Shown in pieces: positions 15,928 to 17,483 of a stretch of 17,483 nt of DNA (position 1 is the stretch's first letter; each line of letters starts with the position of its first letter). Position numbers and translations under genes: made by a program. The notes under the pieces are model-generated. The model had not been told where the DNA came from. It ran no database searches and was given only the letters and a program-made list of their open reading frames with translations. This DNA is from CAIKMD01 sp035533255. Lineage in GTDB: Bacteria; Pseudomonadota; Alphaproteobacteria; ATCC43930; CGMCC-115725. Location of the stretch: positions 1 to 17,483 of the forward strand of contig DATLUE010000070.1 in the NCBI GenBank assembly GCA_035533255.1, given 5' to 3'.

Positions 15928-17483
15928 ATGAACATGGCCTACTGGCTGGTCATCGGCGCAGGCGTGCTGGCAATCCTTTATGGGCTCGTGACGAGCCGGC
16001 AGGTGCTTGCCGCGGACGCCGGCACGGCGCGCATGCAAGAGATCGCCGCGGCGATCCAGGAAGGCGCGCGCGCCTACCTCAATCGGCAATATCGCACCAT
16101 CGCGATCGCCGGCATCGTGATCTTCGTCATTCTGCTGGCGACGCTGGGCTGGCGGCCCGGCCTCGGCTTCCTGATCGGCGCGATTCTGTCGGGCGCCGCC
16201 GGCTATATCGGCATGAACGTATCGGTGCGCGCCAATGTTCGCACCGCGCAAGCCGCGCGCCAGGGACTCGCCGCGGGATTGGCGCTGTCGTTCCGGGCGG
16301 GCGCGATCACCGGACTTCTGGTGGTCGGCCTCGGCCTTTTGGGCGTCACGCTCTATTACCTCTTCCTGCGCTCGAGCTTGCCGGCGGATAATCCGCGGCC
16401 GATCCTCGAGGCGCTAGTGGCGCTGTCCTTCGGTGCGTCGCTGATCTCGATCTTCGCGCGGCTCGGCGGCGGCATCTTCACGAAGGGCGCCGATGTCGGC
16501 GCCGATCTCGTCGGCAAGGTCGAAGCCGGCATTCCCGAGGACGATCCCCGCAACCCGGCCGTGATCGCCGACAATGTCGGCGACAATGTCGGCGATTGCG
16601 CCGGCATGGCCGCCGATCTGTTCGAGACCTATGCCGTGACCGTGGTCGCGACCATGCTGCTGGCGTCGATCTTCTTCGGCGCGGCGATCCGCGACACCAT
16701 GCTGATGCTGCCGCTGGTGATCGGCGCCGTCTGCATCGTCGCGTCGGTGATCGGCACGTATTTCGTGCGCCTCGGCGCCAGCCAGAACATCATGGCCGCG
16801 CTCTATAAGGGCCTGATCGTCGCCGGCGTGCTCTCGGCACTGGCGATCGCCGGCGTGATCGCCAAGATGATCGGCTTCCACACGGTGCTGTCGATCTCGA
16901 CCGGCGGCACGACCACCGGCACGGCGCTCTATGGCTGCTCGCTCACCGGGCTTGCCGTGACCGGTCTCCTGGTGTGGATCACCGAATATTACACCTCGAC
17001 CGAGTATCGGCCGGTGCGCTCGATCGCTCAAAGCTCGACCACCGGCCACGGCACCAACGTGATCCAGGGACTTGCGATCTCGATGGAAGCGACCGCTCTG
17101 CCGGTGATCGTGATCTGCGCCGGCATTCTGGTGTCGTTCCTGCTGTCGGGACTATTCGGCATCGCCGTCGCCGCGACCACGATGCTCGCGCTCGCCGGCA
17201 TGATCGTCGCGCTCGACGCCTATGGTCCGGTGACCGACAATGCCGGCGGCATCGCCGAGATGGCCGATCTGCCGCCCGACGTGCGCAAGACCACCGACGC
17301 GCTCGATGCGGTCGGCAACACCACCAAAGCCGTCACCAAAGGCTATGCGATCGGCTCGGCCGGGCTCGCCTCGCTGGTGCTGTTCGCCGCCTATACCCAG
17401 GATTTGAAGAGTTACTTCCCCAATCTCGACGTCCGCTTCGCGCTGCAGGACCCGTACGTCGTGATCGGGCTCTTCATCGGCGG
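15928..17483 (+). CDS. hppA: K+-independent H+-translocating membrane pyrophosphatase (partial, 3' end outside window)
   Basis: An integral membrane pump that couples hydrolysis of pyrophosphate to proton export. The open frame runs from the ATG at 15928 to the window edge, giving 518 codons of an expected ~700; about a quarter is missing to the right. Substrate-binding motifs are intact: GGIFTKGADVGADLVGKVEAGIPEDDPRNPAVIADNVGDNVGDCAGMAADLFE (about 181-233). Further on come AYGPVTDNAGGIAEM and DALDAVGNTTKAVTKGYAIGSA. In the last block K467 and T470 stand where K+-dependent enzymes have Ala and Gly, which marks the K+-independent class. N-terminal hydrophobic helices alternate with short loops as expected. 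A GAGGG ribosome site precedes the ATG. Pyrophosphate from biosynthesis would feed it; the thiL and rib cluster is its usual neighbour. Confidence 0.96.
   Translation, partial: MNMAYWLVIGAGVLAILYGLVTSRQVLAADAGTARMQEIAAAIQEGARAYLNRQYRTIAIAGIVIFVILLATLGWRPGLGFLIGAILSGAAGYIGMNVSVRANVRTAQAARQGLAAGLALSFRAGAITGLLVVGLGLLGVTLYYLFLRSSLPADNPRPILEALVALSFGASLISIFARLGGGIFTKGADVGADLVGKVEAGIPEDDPRNPAVIADNVGDNVGDCAGMAADLFETYAVTVVATMLLASIFFGAAIRDTMLMLPLVIGAVCIVASVIGTYFVRLGASQNIMAALYKGLIVAGVLSALAIAGVIAKMIGFHTVLSISTGGTTTGTALYGCSLTGLAVTGLLVWITEYYTSTEYRPVRSIAQSSTTGHGTNVIQGLAISMEATALPVIVICAGILVSFLLSGLFGIAVAATTMLALAGMIVALDAYGPVTDNAGGIAEMADLPPDVRKTTDALDAVGNTTKAVTKGYAIGSAGLASLVLFAAYTQDLKSYFPNLDVRFALQDPYVVIGLFIG

Overview
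The window is GC-rich, densely packed chromosomal DNA. Gene content and order point to an alphaproteobacterium, probably of the Rhodospirillales/Hyphomicrobiales side. The main clue is the run rpiB-glyA-nrdR-ribD-ribE-ribB(X)-ribH-nusB-thiL-(small secreted protein)-hppA, which I recall as conserved in that class. Lineage is inferred from gene order and protein character only; no rRNA or other marker is present. I see no tRNA, rRNA, CRISPR array, insertion sequence, integrase or toxin-antitoxin pair.

Region 1 (1-6994) is a branched-chain amino acid type ABC import locus. After a short GC-rich inverted repeat, livH, livM, livG and livF lie head to tail, each joined to the next by a start/stop overlap. 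A convergent MFS transporter gene (minus strand) overlaps the livF stop by 4 nt. A divergent intergenic region of 177 nt follows. It leads to a plus-strand pair: a helical, phasin-like small protein, then a LivJ-type periplasmic binding protein whose ATG overlaps the small gene's stop. The solute receptor is therefore separated from its permease by the MFS gene.

Region 2 (about 7017-14626) is a housekeeping cluster on the plus strand. It contains ribose-5-phosphate isomerase B, serine hydroxymethyltransferase, the NrdR repressor, four riboflavin genes, nusB, thiL and a small secreted FliL-like protein. Most junctions are 20 nt or less, or overlap. The one real break is the 147-nt gap before the DHBP synthase gene, which holds a good sigma70-like promoter candidate. 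The DHBP synthase carries a C-terminal GTP cyclohydrolase II-like domain with no cysteine at all, so it is of the RibBX kind and cannot supply the first step of riboflavin synthesis; a true RibA must be encoded elsewhere.

Region 3 (14648-17483) has a minus-strand acyl-CoA-dehydrogenase-fold flavin monooxygenase and, divergently, the first 518 codons of a membrane pyrophosphatase of the K+-independent H+-pumping type. This pyrophosphatase gene is open at the right edge of the window.

Most of the window is ordinary. The items most worth a second look are the phasin-like/LivJ coupled pair with its in-frame 15-bp repeat, the cysteine-free RibBX domain, the possible leaderless promoter of the monooxygenase, and the small secreted protein embedded at the end of the rib-nusB-thiL operon. 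I found no clear evidence for a wholly new system.
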